Assembly: GCF_009866805.1 (NCBI RefSeq) | Contig: NZ_SIZW01000042.1 | Coordinates: 496,001 to 560,000, forward strand | From: Schauerella aestuarii | GTDB lineage: Bacteria; Pseudomonadota; Gammaproteobacteria; Burkholderiales; Burkholderiaceae_B | Direction of reading: 5' to 3' | DNA length: 64,000 nt | Part shown: one piece after another, positions 52,848 to 62,158 of the stretch | How positions within the stretch are numbered: the stretch's first letter is position 1 | How the letters are laid out: each line of letters begins with the position of its first letter | The notes under the pieces: generated by a model | Told to the model about the DNA's origin: nothing | Databases searched by the model: none | Seen by the model: only the letters and a program-made list of their open reading frames with translations | Made by a program: the position numbers and the translations under genes

Positions 52848-52999
52848 GCTTGGCGCAACCGTCTTCCGCATGGGGCGAACGTGCCGGGCCAGAATATCAG
52901 GCGAACGTCTCAGGCTGTCGCGTCAGCTCTCCCTACCTCGACGCCGCACCTGCGAACCGCACGGACGCTGCACCTGCTGCACCTGATGCATCTGATGCA

Positions 53000-53356
53000 T
53001 CAGGGCAACAACTCGCGCACCAGCTCGGCCGGGCGGCATAGGCGTGTGCCCTTCGCGGTCACCACAAACGGCCGATTGATCAAGATCGGATGTTCGATCA
53101 TGGCATCGAGCAACTGATCGTCAGTGACGCCAGGCGCGTCGAGCCCAAGTTCGGCATACAGCGATTCTTTTGTGCGCACGGCATCGCGCACGGGGATACC
53201 GGCCTGGGCGATCAAGCCCGCGAGCACCGGGCGGGAAGGCGTGTCTTTCAGATATTCGACAATCGTGGGCTCCTCGCCGCTCTCGCGCAGGATTTCCAAT
53301 ACGGCGCGCGACGTGCCACAACGCGGGTTGTGATAGATGGTAGGGGGATGCGACAT
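53000..53356 (-). CDS. arsC: Arsenate reductase, glutaredoxin-coupled ArsC family
   Basis: This 118-residue protein has the catalytic Cys13 in YHNPRCGTSRAVL and further family features RTKE (V-R-T-K-E) and HPILINRPFVV followed by CRPAELV. It reduces arsenate to arsenite with glutathione and glutaredoxin. It begins 1 bp after the stop of the CoA-transferase gene, so the two are co-transcribed. No arsB, acr3 or arsR is nearby, so a dedicated arsenic operon is not present here. Confidence 0.93.
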   Translation of the reverse strand: MSHPPTIYHNPRCGTSRAVLEILRESGEEPTIVEYLKDTPSRPVLAGLIAQAGIPVRDAVRTKESLYAELGLDAPGVTDDQLLDAMIEHPILINRPFVVTAKGTRLCRPAELVRELLP

Positions 53357-53357
53357 A

Positions 53358-54788
53358 TCAATCGGTCGGCCAAAGAGGAGGATGGGTGCCTGGCGGCATC
53401 GACGGCCGCGGCCAGCATGCAGGGGTGTCTGAAAACCGGGCGGCGTGCCGCACTGCGGTCAGCGCGCCAAATCCAGATTCGGACGTTTCGAGCACATTGT
53501 CCACGGGCGGCATGGCAATTGACAAGCCATCCTTGATGCGCCCCAGCCCGCGCACCCATTTTGCCGTCTGCGCCAGCGATACGCGCACGTGCCACGACCC
53601 ACCTTCCTGCGCTTGCCGCCACAGCGCCGCCTGGGCGCCCAAGGCCATCAAGTAGCCCGACGCGTGATCCAGCAATTGCACCGGCAGCGCGAGCGGCTTC
53701 GACTGGCCGGCGGCGGCCGCTTCGGCGTGATTGAACCCAGTGGCCGTCTGCACGAGCGAATCGAATCCGCGGCGTCCTGCCCAAGGCCCTTCGTGACCAT
53801 AGGCCGTCAACGACACATACACAAGGCCTGGCCGCAACGCGGCCGCCTCATGCGGTCCAAAACCCAGCCCCGCAAGCGCACCGGGCCGATAGCCCTGAAC
53901 GAAAATGTGCGCATCGGTCAACAGCCGCTTGAGCGATTCGCGTCCCACCGCAGTACACAGATCCGCATGGGCGGACAGCTTGCCCCGACTTGTCTCGATC
54001 AAGGTACTGATATTGGGCAGATCGGGCGCGTTGATCAACATTACATCCGCGCCGTACGCGGCGAGTGCACGGCCACACACCGGGCCGGCAATGATGCGTG
54101 TGAGCTCGAGCACGCGCACATGCGCCAGCGGCCGCTCGCCGGGCGCACGCTCGGGCCAGGCGCGTGGTGGTGCATCCCCGATGCGCTCGAGGGTGAACAC
54201 CGGCAACCGGGCGATCGCGTCAGCCTGAGGGTGGGCATCCCATTGCTCGAACGATCGCATGGCCGACACCACAATCCCCGCCTCCGCGCCTGCCGACTCG
54301 AAGGCCTCGGCGGACCATTCGCGCAACGCTGCTTCAACCTCGGCGCGCCCCGTGTTTGGCCCCGTCGCCAAGCCCAGCAGCCGCAACGCGCCATCGCGAT
54401 GATGCGCAAAGTTGGCATGAATGCGCACCCAGCCATCCGCGCATGGGTAGAGCCCGGTGATCTTGTCCCAGATTTCCGGCGTCTCGCCGTCCACCTGGAA
54501 ATAACTGCGGCATTCTTGCGCGGCATGCAGCATGTCCACAGTCACCCGTTGCGGCGTACCGCCCCGCGCCACGTCGATCTGGGCGGCAGCCAACGCTGCC
54601 GCGCCCAGGCTTGCCTGCGCCGCCGTGCCGACGGCAAATGACGAGGGCAGCACGGGATCGCCACCCGTCAGGCTCATCTGCGAAAGCGTTGCCGGCGGCA
54701 TGCCGGCATGACGCCATAGCTCACGCAGGGCATCTCCAGGCGACACAGGCGGCGACGCCTCCAGGGCGGTGGTCAAAGACGAGGACAT
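53358..54788 (-). CDS. CaiB/BaiF-type (family III) CoA-transferase with rearranged domain order
   Basis: This is a 476-residue protein. The usual N-terminal Rossmann motif of family III CoA-transferases (VRVLELTRIIAGPVCGRALAAYGADVM) lies at about residues 224-250 instead of the start. The first 210 residues resemble the family's C-terminal part (VDMLHAAQECRSYF, YPCADGWVRIHANF). A candidate catalytic Asp is in PVQLLDHASGYLMALGA. AAGGAG lies before ATG 54788. The substrate is unknown. It is coupled to arsC. Confidence 0.85.
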   Translation of the reverse strand: MSSSLTTALEASPPVSPGDALRELWRHAGMPPATLSQMSLTGGDPVLPSSFAVGTAAQASLGAAALAAAQIDVARGGTPQRVTVDMLHAAQECRSYFQVDGETPEIWDKITGLYPCADGWVRIHANFAHHRDGALRLLGLATGPNTGRAEVEAALREWSAEAFESAGAEAGIVVSAMRSFEQWDAHPQADAIARLPVFTLERIGDAPPRAWPERAPGERPLAHVRVLELTRIIAGPVCGRALAAYGADVMLINAPDLPNISTLIETSRGKLSAHADLCTAVGRESLKRLLTDAHIFVQGYRPGALAGLGFGPHEAAALRPGLVYVSLTAYGHEGPWAGRRGFDSLVQTATGFNHAEAAAAGQSKPLALPVQLLDHASGYLMALGAQAALWRQAQEGGSWHVRVSLAQTAKWVRGLGRIKDGLSIAMPPVDNVLETSESGFGALTAVRHAARFSDTPACWPRPSMPPGTHPPLWPTD

Positions 54789-54892
54789 ATGGCGCTCCTT
54801 GAGAAAGGTTGATCGCATGCGGTCTGCAGCGCTTTCCGTTCGCGCGTGGCGCATGGCGACGACGTCGACCTACGCATTACACGGCCCGAAGC

Positions 54893-54928
54893 GAGGCGGG
54901 TCAAATTCGTCGAGGTGGGTCAAATTCG
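54893..54928. repeat. Two tandem copies of a 19-bp repeat
   Basis: The unit GAGGCGGGTCAAATTCGTC (54893-54911) is followed directly by GAGGTGGGTCAAATTCG with one substitution. It lies in the spacer between the divergent CoA-transferase and photolyase genes. It could be a regulatory direct repeat or a remnant of a mobile element end. No transposase is near. Confidence 0.6.
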
Positions 54929-55009
54929 GTCACACCCTGCACCATGGCCGCACGCCGATTCAGGCATAGTGCTGCCTTGTCTTCTTTTTGCCCGTACGGC
55001 CCTTCGATC

Positions 55010-56422
55010 ATGAACGCTATCTGCTGGTTCCGCACCGATCTGCGCGTGCACGACAATCCTGCGCTTGCCGAGGCTATGGCGTATGGCCCTACCCTGGCTG
55101 TTTTCGTCATTTCCCCGGTACAGTGGCAGGCCCATCGCGAAGCGCCGGTCAAAGTCGATTTCTGGTTGCGCAACCTGGCCGCGTTGCAGCAGGCGCTCGA
55201 TGCTTTGAACGTACCGCTGAAGATCATCCATTCCGATGATTGGCAGGATGTGCCGGAGAAGTTGGCGGCCTTATGCAAGGCGCACGCTGTGACGGCCGTC
55301 CACGCCAATGCCGAATGGGGCATCAACGAGCGCCGCCGCGATATCGCGACGGTCGAGCGGCTGGATGACGAAGGGGTGTCGTGGACGGTGCATCACGGCT
55401 CGTCTTTGTTGATACCGGGATCGGTGGTAACGGGTAAAGGCGAGGCCTATAAGGTCTTTACCCCCTATGCCCGCGCCTGCCGCGAACGCTTGCAATCGGC
55501 GCCGCCGCGAACGGTGCCTTTGCCGCACAAGCAGGCCAAAGCGCCCACGTCGAGTGATGCGATCCCCAAAAGCGTGCCCGGTTATCACGCACCCGATCGT
55601 GCCCTGCACAGCATGTGGCCGGCCGGCGAGGATGCCGCCCTGGCGCGCGTGGAAGCATTCGCCAACGATGCGATCGCGCACTACAAAACCGAGCGTGATG
55701 TGCCCGCCGTGGATGGCACGAGCCGAATCTCGCCTTATCTGGCGGCCGGCGTGATTTCTCCCGGACAGTGCCTGCGCACTGCGCTTGCCGCCAATCACGG
55801 CGAACTCGACAGCGGCAAGCAAGGCATCACTACGTGGATCACCGAACTGCTCTGGCGCGAGTTCTATCAACATTTGATGGCCGCCAATCCATCGCTTTCC
55901 ATGCATGCCCCAATGAAGCCTGCCACGGGCGGCATTCCGTGGCGTGACGATCCGGATGCGTTCGACGCCTGGACCGCTGGCCGCACGGGCTTTCCCATCA
56001 TCGATGCCGGCATGCGTCAGTTGATGGAGATGGGCTGGATGCACAATCGGCTGCGCATGCTCGTGGCGATGCTGCTGTCGAAGAATCTGTTGATCGACTG
56101 GCGCAAGGGCGAGGCCTGGTTCATGGCCAATCTGATCGATGGCGATCTGGCCTCCAACAACGGCGGATGGCAGTGGAGCGCCTCGACGGGTGCGGATGCA
56201 GTGCCCTACTTCCGGATCTTCAATCCCGAGACGCAGTCACGCAACATCGATCCGCAGGGCCGGTACATCCGCAAATGGGTACCGGAACTCGCCGACTTGA
56301 ACGATCGCGACATTCATGCGCCCTCCGCGCAACAGCGGCGCGACGCCGGCTATCCAGAGGCCATCGTCGATCTGAAAGCGACGCGCAAGCGTGCACTTGA
56401 AGTGTTCAAGGCGCTGGGGTAA
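55010..56422 (+). CDS. phrB: Deoxyribodipyrimidine photo-lyase (class I CPD photolyase)
   Basis: This 470-residue enzyme matches E. coli PhrB in length (472). It starts ICWFRTDLRVHDNPAL, the antenna-binding domain signature. The FAD domain includes GTSRISPYLAAGVISP, WRDDPDAFDAWTAGRTGFPIIDAGMRQL (core TGFPIIDAGMRQL) and WSASTGADAVPYFRIFNP. It repairs cyclobutane pyrimidine dimers with blue light. ATG 55010 is set by homology, since the ribosome site is weak. Confidence 0.95.
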   Translation: MNAICWFRTDLRVHDNPALAEAMAYGPTLAVFVISPVQWQAHREAPVKVDFWLRNLAALQQALDALNVPLKIIHSDDWQDVPEKLAALCKAHAVTAVHANAEWGINERRRDIATVERLDDEGVSWTVHHGSSLLIPGSVVTGKGEAYKVFTPYARACRERLQSAPPRTVPLPHKQAKAPTSSDAIPKSVPGYHAPDRALHSMWPAGEDAALARVEAFANDAIAHYKTERDVPAVDGTSRISPYLAAGVISPGQCLRTALAANHGELDSGKQGITTWITELLWREFYQHLMAANPSLSMHAPMKPATGGIPWRDDPDAFDAWTAGRTGFPIIDAGMRQLMEMGWMHNRLRMLVAMLLSKNLLIDWRKGEAWFMANLIDGDLASNNGGWQWSASTGADAVPYFRIFNPETQSRNIDPQGRYIRKWVPELADLNDRDIHAPSAQQRRDAGYPEAIVDLKATRKRALEVFKALG

Positions 56423-56445
56423 TGCGGTTGTCGAATGGGCAAGCG

Positions 56446-56471
56446 CAACCATCGTGATGCATCGATGGTTG
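56446..56471. terminator. Weak hairpin after the photolyase gene
   Basis: Arms CAACCATCG (56446-56454) and CGATGGTTG (56463-56471) enclose 8 nt, starting 24 bp after the photolyase stop. No T tract follows, so it is a weak terminator candidate only. Confidence 0.35.
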
Positions 56472-56506
56472 GGTGATATCTGATATTGGGGTAATTCCTC
56501 ATCAAT

Positions 56507-56520
56507 TTGATATTTATCAA
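56507..56520 (+). promoter_or_regulatory. FNR/Anr consensus site upstream of the Aer-like receptor gene
   Basis: TTGATATTTATCAA is a perfect match to the FNR site TTGAT-N4-ATCAA. It extends to an 18-bp palindrome at 56505-56522. A -10-like GATCAT at 56543-56548 places the site centre at about -41.5 of a start near 56555, the class II FNR activation geometry. It sits in an AT-rich patch about 70 bp before ATG 56584. Confidence 0.75.
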
Positions 56521-56583
56521 ATAGCCTTTGGCCGATACGGGAGATCATCGCGAGATTGGTATCAGAATCTAACAATCGCACAC

Positions 56584-58329
56584 ATGCCTGACTCAACCGC
56601 CGCGCGTCCCGTCACCGATCACGAGTATGTGCTTCGCGACGACCAGTACCTGATTTCCCGCACGGATCTCGAAGGCCGCATCCTGTATGCCAATCCGGCA
56701 TTCGTCGAGGTGAGCGGTTACGACAAAGATGAGCTTTACGGCGCGCATCACAATATCGTGCGCCATCCAGGCATGCCGCGAGGCGCCTTTGCGGATCTCT
56801 GGTCCACGCTCAAGTCAGGCCGGCGCTGGTCCGGGATGGTCAAGAACCGTCGCGCCAATGGCGATTTCTATTGGGTTTTTGCCACCGTCGTGCCCGTTAT
56901 CGAACACGGCGAGTGTGTGTCGTACGCGTCGGTGCGCGTCAAACCGTCGCGCGATCAAATCGAGATTGCGGAAGCGGCCTACATCGCCCTGTGCGACGAA
57001 GAAGATGGCTTGGGCCGCGCCCATGTGGGCGTGTCTGGTGGCCGATTGGGTCCGCGCGGCTGGCGCGCCTGGGTGCCGGGCAGCGAACGATTCGGTCTGG
57101 GCGGTGCGCTGGGCGCACGCAGTCTGGCCAGCGGCGTGGTTGCGCTGGGTGCCGTGGCGGCAACGGCCTGGTCGGCCCAGCATGCCGACGCGGTGCCGGC
57201 CAGCCTCACGCCCTACTTTCTGCCCGGCGTTCTCACCGTCGGGGCGCTGGCGATCGTGGCCACGCAGTTCGCCGTGTGGCGTGCGGCCGTTCGTAGTCTG
57301 ACCGGCCCCACCCACACCACCGATCAAATTGCGACGGGTAATCTGATGCGCGATGTGGATAGCGAATGGGATGGCGGCCACGGCGCCGCGTCACGCCTGA
57401 CGCTCTCCATGGACATCATGCGCAAGAGTCTGATCAGCATCACGTACGACGTGGCGCAAAGCGTCGGCAAGTTGCGGGGTGAGGCGCATGCCATCACGCA
57501 GAGCAATGAAGCCCTGCGCCACGGCACGCTCGAACAGAATGCCCTGCTCGATGCCGCCGACAGCCGCATGGGCGCGCTGGCCGATAGCGTGGCGGAAATG
57601 GCCTCGGCGGCCGACCGCGCCAATCGTCTGGCCGCGCAATCGTCGGACGTCGCCCGCAAGGGAGGCGCCATCGTGCGCGAGGCAACCACCGCCATGCACG
57701 GCGTGGTCGAACGCTCAAACAAGATCTCCGAAATCGTCGGCATGATCGAGGGTATCGCTTTTCAGACCAATATCCTGGCGCTGAATGCGGCAGTCGAAGC
57801 CGCCCGCGCCGGCGAACAGGGCAAGGGGTTTGCCGTGGTCGCCTCCGAAGTGCGCAACCTGGCGCTCAAGAGCGACGGCGCCGCGAAGGAAATCAAACGC
57901 GTGATCGAAGCTTCCGAGCAAGTCATCAGTCACGGTGCCCAGTGCGTGGAAGATTCCGGACGTGCCATGAGCGACGTGCTCGACTCGGTCGCTCGGGTAA
58001 GCGACATCATGCGCGAAATGACCGACGCCACGGCGACCCAGCTCATCGACATGAATGACGTGCGCAACAGCATTGCCGCCACCGGCCAGGCCGCGCAACG
58101 CAATGCCGAACTGGTCGAAGTGACCAGCGGCTCGGTGCATGTGCTCAATCTTCAGGGCGACGCGCTCCAGCATGCGATCTCGGTCTTCCGGCTGGATAAC
58201 GTCCCGCCGCTGGCGGCGGCATCCCCCAGCGCGTTGAAGCGCCCAACATTGCCGTCTTCACCGGCAACGGCACGATCCAGTGGTGTCACGGCACCGCGCC
58301 GCGTCCGCGAGGTCGCCACGATCGGATAG
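56584..58329 (+). CDS. Aer-like PAS-domain methyl-accepting chemotaxis (aerotaxis) receptor
   Basis: This 581-residue protein has an N-terminal PAS domain (about 20-120). It includes [24 protein letters not shown] and [17 protein letters not shown], the Aer-type pattern for FAD sensing. Two membrane helices follow at about 180-235, then a HAMP-like linker and an MCP signalling domain with [36 protein letters not shown] (tip core [20 protein letters not shown]). No periplasmic ligand domain is present, as in Aer. The start's ribosome site is weak. An FNR site lies upstream. Confidence 0.93.
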   Translation: MPDSTAARPVTDHEYVLRDDQYLISRTDLEGRILYANPAFVEVSGYDKDELYGAHHNIVRHPGMPRGAFADLWSTLKSGRRWSGMVKNRRANGDFYWVFATVVPVIEHGECVSYASVRVKPSRDQIEIAEAAYIALCDEEDGLGRAHVGVSGGRLGPRGWRAWVPGSERFGLGGALGARSLASGVVALGAVAATAWSAQHADAVPASLTPYFLPGVLTVGALAIVATQFAVWRAAVRSLTGPTHTTDQIATGNLMRDVDSEWDGGHGAASRLTLSMDIMRKSLISITYDVAQSVGKLRGEAHAITQSNEALRHGTLEQNALLDAADSRMGALADSVAEMASAADRANRLAAQSSDVARKGGAIVREATTAMHGVVERSNKISEIVGMIEGIAFQTNILALNAAVEAARAGEQGKGFAVVASEVRNLALKSDGAAKEIKRVIEASEQVISHGAQCVEDSGRAMSDVLDSVARVSDIMREMTDATATQLIDMNDVRNSIAATGQAAQRNAELVEVTSGSVHVLNLQGDALQHAISVFRLDNVPPLAAASPSALKRPTLPSSPATARSSGVTAPRRVREVATIG

Positions 58330-58340
58330 AATCGCGGCCC

Positions 58341-59519
58341 ATGCCGCTCCCTATCCTAGCCCTCGCCGCCGCCGCTTTCGGCATCGGCACCAGCGAATTC
58401 GTCATCATGGGGTTGCTCCCCAATGTGGCGCTCGACCTCAAGGTCACCCTCGATGCCGCAGGGCTGCTGATCACCGGATACGCCATGGGCGTGGTGATCG
58501 GCGCGCCGATCATGGCGGTGTGCACGGCACGCCAGCCCCGCAAAGCTACCCTCATTTTTCTGGCCAGCACGTTTGTGCTGGGAAACGTGCTGTGTGCGAT
58601 CGCGCCCAACTACGGGATGCTCATGGCGGCGCGCGTGGTCACCGCCTTCTGCCATGGCGCGTTTTTCGGGCTGGGGGCGGTCGTCGCGGCGGAACTGGTA
58701 CCGCGGCATCAGCGGTCCAGCGCCATCGCACTGATGTTTACGGGGCTCACCCTGGCCAACGTACTGGGCGTGCCCTTGGGCACCGCCTTGGGCCAGATCG
58801 CCGGCTGGCGTTCGACCTTCTGGTGCGTGTCGGTGATCGGGCTTGCAGCGGTGGTGGCGCTGGCGGCCTGGCTGCCCGGGCGTATCCCCATGAAACCGGC
58901 CAATATTCTCAGCGAGTTTCGCGTGCTGAAGGATGTGCGTGTGGTGTGGCCACTCGCGGCCAGCGCATTGGCATCGGCCTCGCTCTTTTGCGTGTTTACC
59001 TTCATTACGCCGATTCTCACGCAGGTCACCGGGTTTTCCGAACGTTGGGTCAGTGGCGCGCTGCTGTTTTTCGGTGTGGCACTCACCGTAGGCAGTACGC
59101 TGGGCGGCAAGCTCGGCGACCGGCATCTCGAAGCCTCACTGCGGTGGGTGTTCTTCGGCTTGATCCTCGTCTTCCTTGGTCTGACGCAGGCGATCCACCA
59201 TGTTGGGCCGATGTTGCTCACCCTGTTCCTGTGGGGCACGCTGGGATTTGCCGTGGTGCCGCTGTTGCAGACGCTCATCGTCGACCAGGCGGCTGACGCA
59301 CCCAATCTGGCGTCCACGCTCAACCAGGGCGCCTTCAATCTCGGCAATGCCGCCGGCGCCTGGATGGGAAGCATGGCCCTCAAACAGGGCGGCGCCCTGA
59401 CCGACCTGCCCTGGATCACCGCCGGCCTGGGCGTTGCCGCTTTTGCGGTAACCCTATGGGGAACCCGCTATTACGGGCGGCGCCCCCTCGACCCGGCTAC
59501 ACTCACCTCCTCTGGCTAG
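58341..59519 (+). CDS. MFS transporter, DHA1 AraJ/YdhP-type
   Basis: This 392-residue protein has about 12 helices. The first helix GIGTSEFVIMGLLPNVALDL (core TSEFVIMGLLPNVA) carries the DHA1 E-F signature, followed by APIMAVCTARQPRK and GVPLGTALGQIAGWR. It exports small molecules or sugars of unknown identity. The gene starts 11 bp after the receptor gene and ends 9 bp before the glutathione peroxidase gene, so it may be co-transcribed with both. Confidence 0.87.
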   Translation: MPLPILALAAAAFGIGTSEFVIMGLLPNVALDLKVTLDAAGLLITGYAMGVVIGAPIMAVCTARQPRKATLIFLASTFVLGNVLCAIAPNYGMLMAARVVTAFCHGAFFGLGAVVAAELVPRHQRSSAIALMFTGLTLANVLGVPLGTALGQIAGWRSTFWCVSVIGLAAVVALAAWLPGRIPMKPANILSEFRVLKDVRVVWPLAASALASASLFCVFTFITPILTQVTGFSERWVSGALLFFGVALTVGSTLGGKLGDRHLEASLRWVFFGLILVFLGLTQAIHHVGPMLLTLFLWGTLGFAVVPLLQTLIVDQAADAPNLASTLNQGAFNLGNAAGAWMGSMALKQGGALTDLPWITAGLGVAAFAVTLWGTRYYGRRPLDPATLTSSG

Positions 59520-59528
59520 GGAGATGTC

Positions 59529-60026
59529 ATGACTTCGATATTCGACTTTTCGGTGCGCGGCAACGATGGCACTCAAGTGCCGCTGGCGACCTATAGCGAC
59601 CGCGTCTTGCTCGTGGTCAATGTCGCCTCCAAGTGCGGCTTCACGCCGCAATACGCCGGCCTGGAGCGGCTGTACCGCGCTTATCGCGACACCGGTCTGA
59701 CCGTGCTCGGTTTTCCGTGCAATCAGTTCGGCCATCAAGAACCGGGTTCGGATGAAGAGATCAAGCAATTTTGCGAGACCTCGTACGACATCACCTTTCC
59801 GATCTTCGCCAAGGTCGACGTGAACGGCGACGATGCCGATCCCCTTTACGCCTGGCTGAAGTCGTCCAAACCGGGACTTCTGGGCACCGAAGCCATCAAG
59901 TGGAATTTCACCAAGTTTCTGGTGGGCCGTGACGGCACGGTCATCAAACGCTTTGCGCCGACCGACACGCCCGAGAGCATGACGCCCGCCATCGTGGCCG
60001 CCATCGGGCAAACACAACCCGTTTAA
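59529..60026 (+). CDS. Glutathione peroxidase family thiol peroxidase (BtuE-like)
   Basis: This 165-residue protein has the catalytic Cys36 in VNVASKCGFTPQY (Cys form, not selenocysteine), the family block GFPCNQFGHQEPG with the Gln, and KWNFTKFLV with the Trp and Asn. The length is standard. It reduces hydroperoxides in the cytoplasm, usually with thioredoxin in bacteria. GGGAGATGTC precedes ATG 59529, 9 bp after the MFS gene. Confidence 0.94.
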   Translation: MTSIFDFSVRGNDGTQVPLATYSDRVLLVVNVASKCGFTPQYAGLERLYRAYRDTGLTVLGFPCNQFGHQEPGSDEEIKQFCETSYDITFPIFAKVDVNGDDADPLYAWLKSSKPGLLGTEAIKWNFTKFLVGRDGTVIKRFAPTDTPESMTPAIVAAIGQTQPV

Positions 60027-60128
60027 TTGCGGGGACGTGGCCGGCGAGGATGCCAGTCGAGCGAAACGCTCCTGCATCGCCCCAGTCTCTAATTCGGCAT
60101 CCGCGTATCGAACCAGCAAGGAGATGTG

Positions 60129-60830
60129 ATGATCGACCTGTATTACTGGACCACGCCTAATGGTCACAAGATCACGCTGTTTCTCGAGGAGTCGGGGCTG
60201 CCCTACGCCATCCATCCGATCAATATCGGCAAGGGCGATCAGTTCACACCTGAGTTCTTGAGCATCGCACCCAATAACCGCATTCCGGCCATCGTCGACA
60301 CGGCACCTGCGGATGGCGGTGAGCCGATCTCGGTGTTCGAATCCGGCGCCATCCTGCTCTATCTCGCCGACCGCACCGGGCAATTCATCCCGGCCGACCT
60401 GCGCGGCCGCAATGAAACCCTGCAATGGCTGTTCTGGCAGATGGGCGGCCTCGGTCCCATGGCGGGCCAGAATCATCATTTCAAGGCCTATGCCAAGGAG
60501 AAGATTGCGTACGCCATCGACCGCTACGTCAATGAGACCAACCGTTTGTACGGGGTCCTGGATCGGCGTTTGACGGATCGCGAGTTTATCGCGGGCGACG
60601 CCTATTCGATCGCGGACATGGCCAGCTACCCCTGGATCGTCCCGCACGAGCGCCAAGGCCAGAACCTTGTCGATTTCCCGAATCTGAAGCGCTGGTTCGA
60701 CGCCATTGCCGCTCGTCCAGCCACCCAGCGCGCTTACGCCTTGGCCGACACGATCAACACCACGCCTGCCGTCAACGATGAGGCATCGCGAAAGATCCTC
60801 TTCGGTCAGACCAGTGCCCAACGAGGATAA
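60129..60830 (+). CDS. Glutathione S-transferase, Nu class (YfcG/YghU/Ure2p-like)
   Basis: This 233-residue protein begins MIDLYYWTTPNGHKITLFLEE, where T-x-N-G-x-K is the Nu-class glutathione site. It has NNRIPAIVD and FESGAILLYLAD in the thioredoxin-like domain, then an all-helical domain with WQMGGLGPMAGQNHHF. Related enzymes have disulfide-bond reductase activity. AAGGAG precedes ATG 60129. It is co-directional with lplB and lplA, 3 bp before lplB. Confidence 0.93.
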   Translation: MIDLYYWTTPNGHKITLFLEESGLPYAIHPINIGKGDQFTPEFLSIAPNNRIPAIVDTAPADGGEPISVFESGAILLYLADRTGQFIPADLRGRNETLQWLFWQMGGLGPMAGQNHHFKAYAKEKIAYAIDRYVNETNRLYGVLDRRLTDREFIAGDAYSIADMASYPWIVPHERQGQNLVDFPNLKRWFDAIAARPATQRAYALADTINTTPAVNDEASRKILFGQTSAQRG

Positions 60831-60833
60831 GCC

Positions 60834-61112
60834 ATGAGTCACGGCGAATTCAAAGTACCCGGCGGAAAACTCGTCGTGGCCGATGTCACGATCGATGCCG
60901 GCCGATTCACGGCCGTTCAGATCAGCGGCGATTTCTTTCTCGAGCCCCCCGAGGCGCTCGACCTCATCGACACCGCGCTGCGCGGCTTGCCGGCCGATGC
61001 GCCCGAAGCCGATCTGGCGCACGCCGTCCGGCAGGCATTGCCGCCCACCACCGAAATGTTCGGCTTCTCACCTGAAGCGGTCGCCACAGCCGTGGCCCGC
61101 GCACGTTCATGA
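60834..61112 (+). CDS. lplB: Lipoate-protein ligase C-terminal-domain protein (LplB-like)
   Basis: This 92-residue protein resembles the separate C-terminal subunit of bipartite lipoate ligase: GEFKVPGGKLVVADVTIDAGRF (core VPGGKLVVADV), then ISGDFFLEPPEALDLID. In the Thermoplasma LplA/LplB pair this subunit is needed to form lipoyl-AMP. Its stop overlaps the lplA ATG (ATGA), so the two are coupled. Confidence 0.83.
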   Translation: MSHGEFKVPGGKLVVADVTIDAGRFTAVQISGDFFLEPPEALDLIDTALRGLPADAPEADLAHAVRQALPPTTEMFGFSPEAVATAVARARS

Positions 61113-61885
61113 CACGTACCGACTGGAAAGACTACGACTGGCAACTGATCCACGACGCCCCGCAGTTGCCGCTCACCCACATGGCGCTGGACGCCGTATT
61201 GGCCGATGAAGTGGGCGCAGGCCGACGGCCGCCGACACTGCGCATCTGGGAATGGCTGAAGCCCGCCGTGGTGATCGGGCGGTTTCAATCGCTGCGCAAC
61301 GAAATCGACCCTGAAGGCGCCACGCGCCATGGCATCGAAGTCGTCCGGCGCGTCAGCGGCGGCGGCGCGATGTTCGTCGAACCCGGCAACACGATTACCT
61401 ATTCGATCTATGCGCCGGAGGCGCTGGTGAAGGGTATGAGCTTCCAGGAATCCTACGCCTACCTGGACGACTGGGTGCTCGAAGCCTTGGGCTCGCTGGG
61501 CATTCGTGCGTGGTACCAGCCCTTGAACGACATTGCGTCCGATGCCGGAAAGATCGGCGGCGCGGCCCAAGCCCGGCGCGCAGGCGCCGTCCTGCACCAC
61601 GTCACGATGGCTTACGACATCGATGCCGACAAAATGCTTGAGGTGCTGCGCATCGGCAAGGAGAAGCTGTCCGACAAGGGTACGACGAGCGCCAAAAAGC
61701 GTGTCGACCCCTTGCGTACGCAGACCGGCATGGCCCGCGAAGACATCATTGCGCGCATGCTGGACACTTTCCGCGCGCGTTATGGTCTGACCGAAGGTGC
61801 CGTCACCGATGAGGAGATGCGCTTGGCCGGCAAGCAGGTTACCGAACGCTTTTCGCGGGAAGACTGGATCGCCATCGTCCCTTGA
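61109..61885 (+). CDS. lplA: Lipoate-protein ligase A, catalytic domain
   Basis: This 258-residue biotin/lipoate ligase fold protein has VVIGRFQSLRNEID, the signature RRVSGGGAMFVEPGNTITYS (core RRVSGGGAMF) and the lipoate-binding Lys in AGKIGGAAQARR. It attaches lipoate to E2 and H proteins using ATP. Unlike E. coli LplA (338 residues) it lacks the accessory C-terminal domain, which is encoded separately just upstream. Confidence 0.9.
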   Translation: MTRTDWKDYDWQLIHDAPQLPLTHMALDAVLADEVGAGRRPPTLRIWEWLKPAVVIGRFQSLRNEIDPEGATRHGIEVVRRVSGGGAMFVEPGNTITYSIYAPEALVKGMSFQESYAYLDDWVLEALGSLGIRAWYQPLNDIASDAGKIGGAAQARRAGAVLHHVTMAYDIDADKMLEVLRIGKEKLSDKGTTSAKKRVDPLRTQTGMAREDIIARMLDTFRARYGLTEGAVTDEEMRLAGKQVTERFSREDWIAIVP

Positions 61886-62158
61886 TCACCGCGGGGCGCT
61901 ACGGCGTCGCGTATTGAGATGGCGTGCCCGCCAAACGGCTTGATCTTGGCTGCGCCGCGGTCGTGGACGCTCGAGTGGGTGCTTGATGATGAAGGGTGGC
62001 GCTTGAGCGCTCCGACGGCCGACGCATGAGCGCGTTGTGGTTGCGTTATGGTCGCGGAGGCTGACATCATTCGAATGTGATGCTTCGCGGCGCCTGTGAG
62101 GCCCCGGCCGCTTGATTCCGCGCGCCCCCCATGGCGCGCTTTAAACAATAGGAACGTT

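Noticed and set aside
52960-53002. Short direct repeats (CTGCACCTG, CTGATGCAT) after the peroxiredoxin gene
   Set aside because: They are a few short imperfect copies in a spacer, without array regularity. They are not a CRISPR and not a clear minisatellite.
53000-53356. Arsenic resistance operon
   Set aside because: Only arsC is present. There is no arsR, arsB, acr3 or arsH nearby, and arsC is coupled to a CoA-transferase gene.
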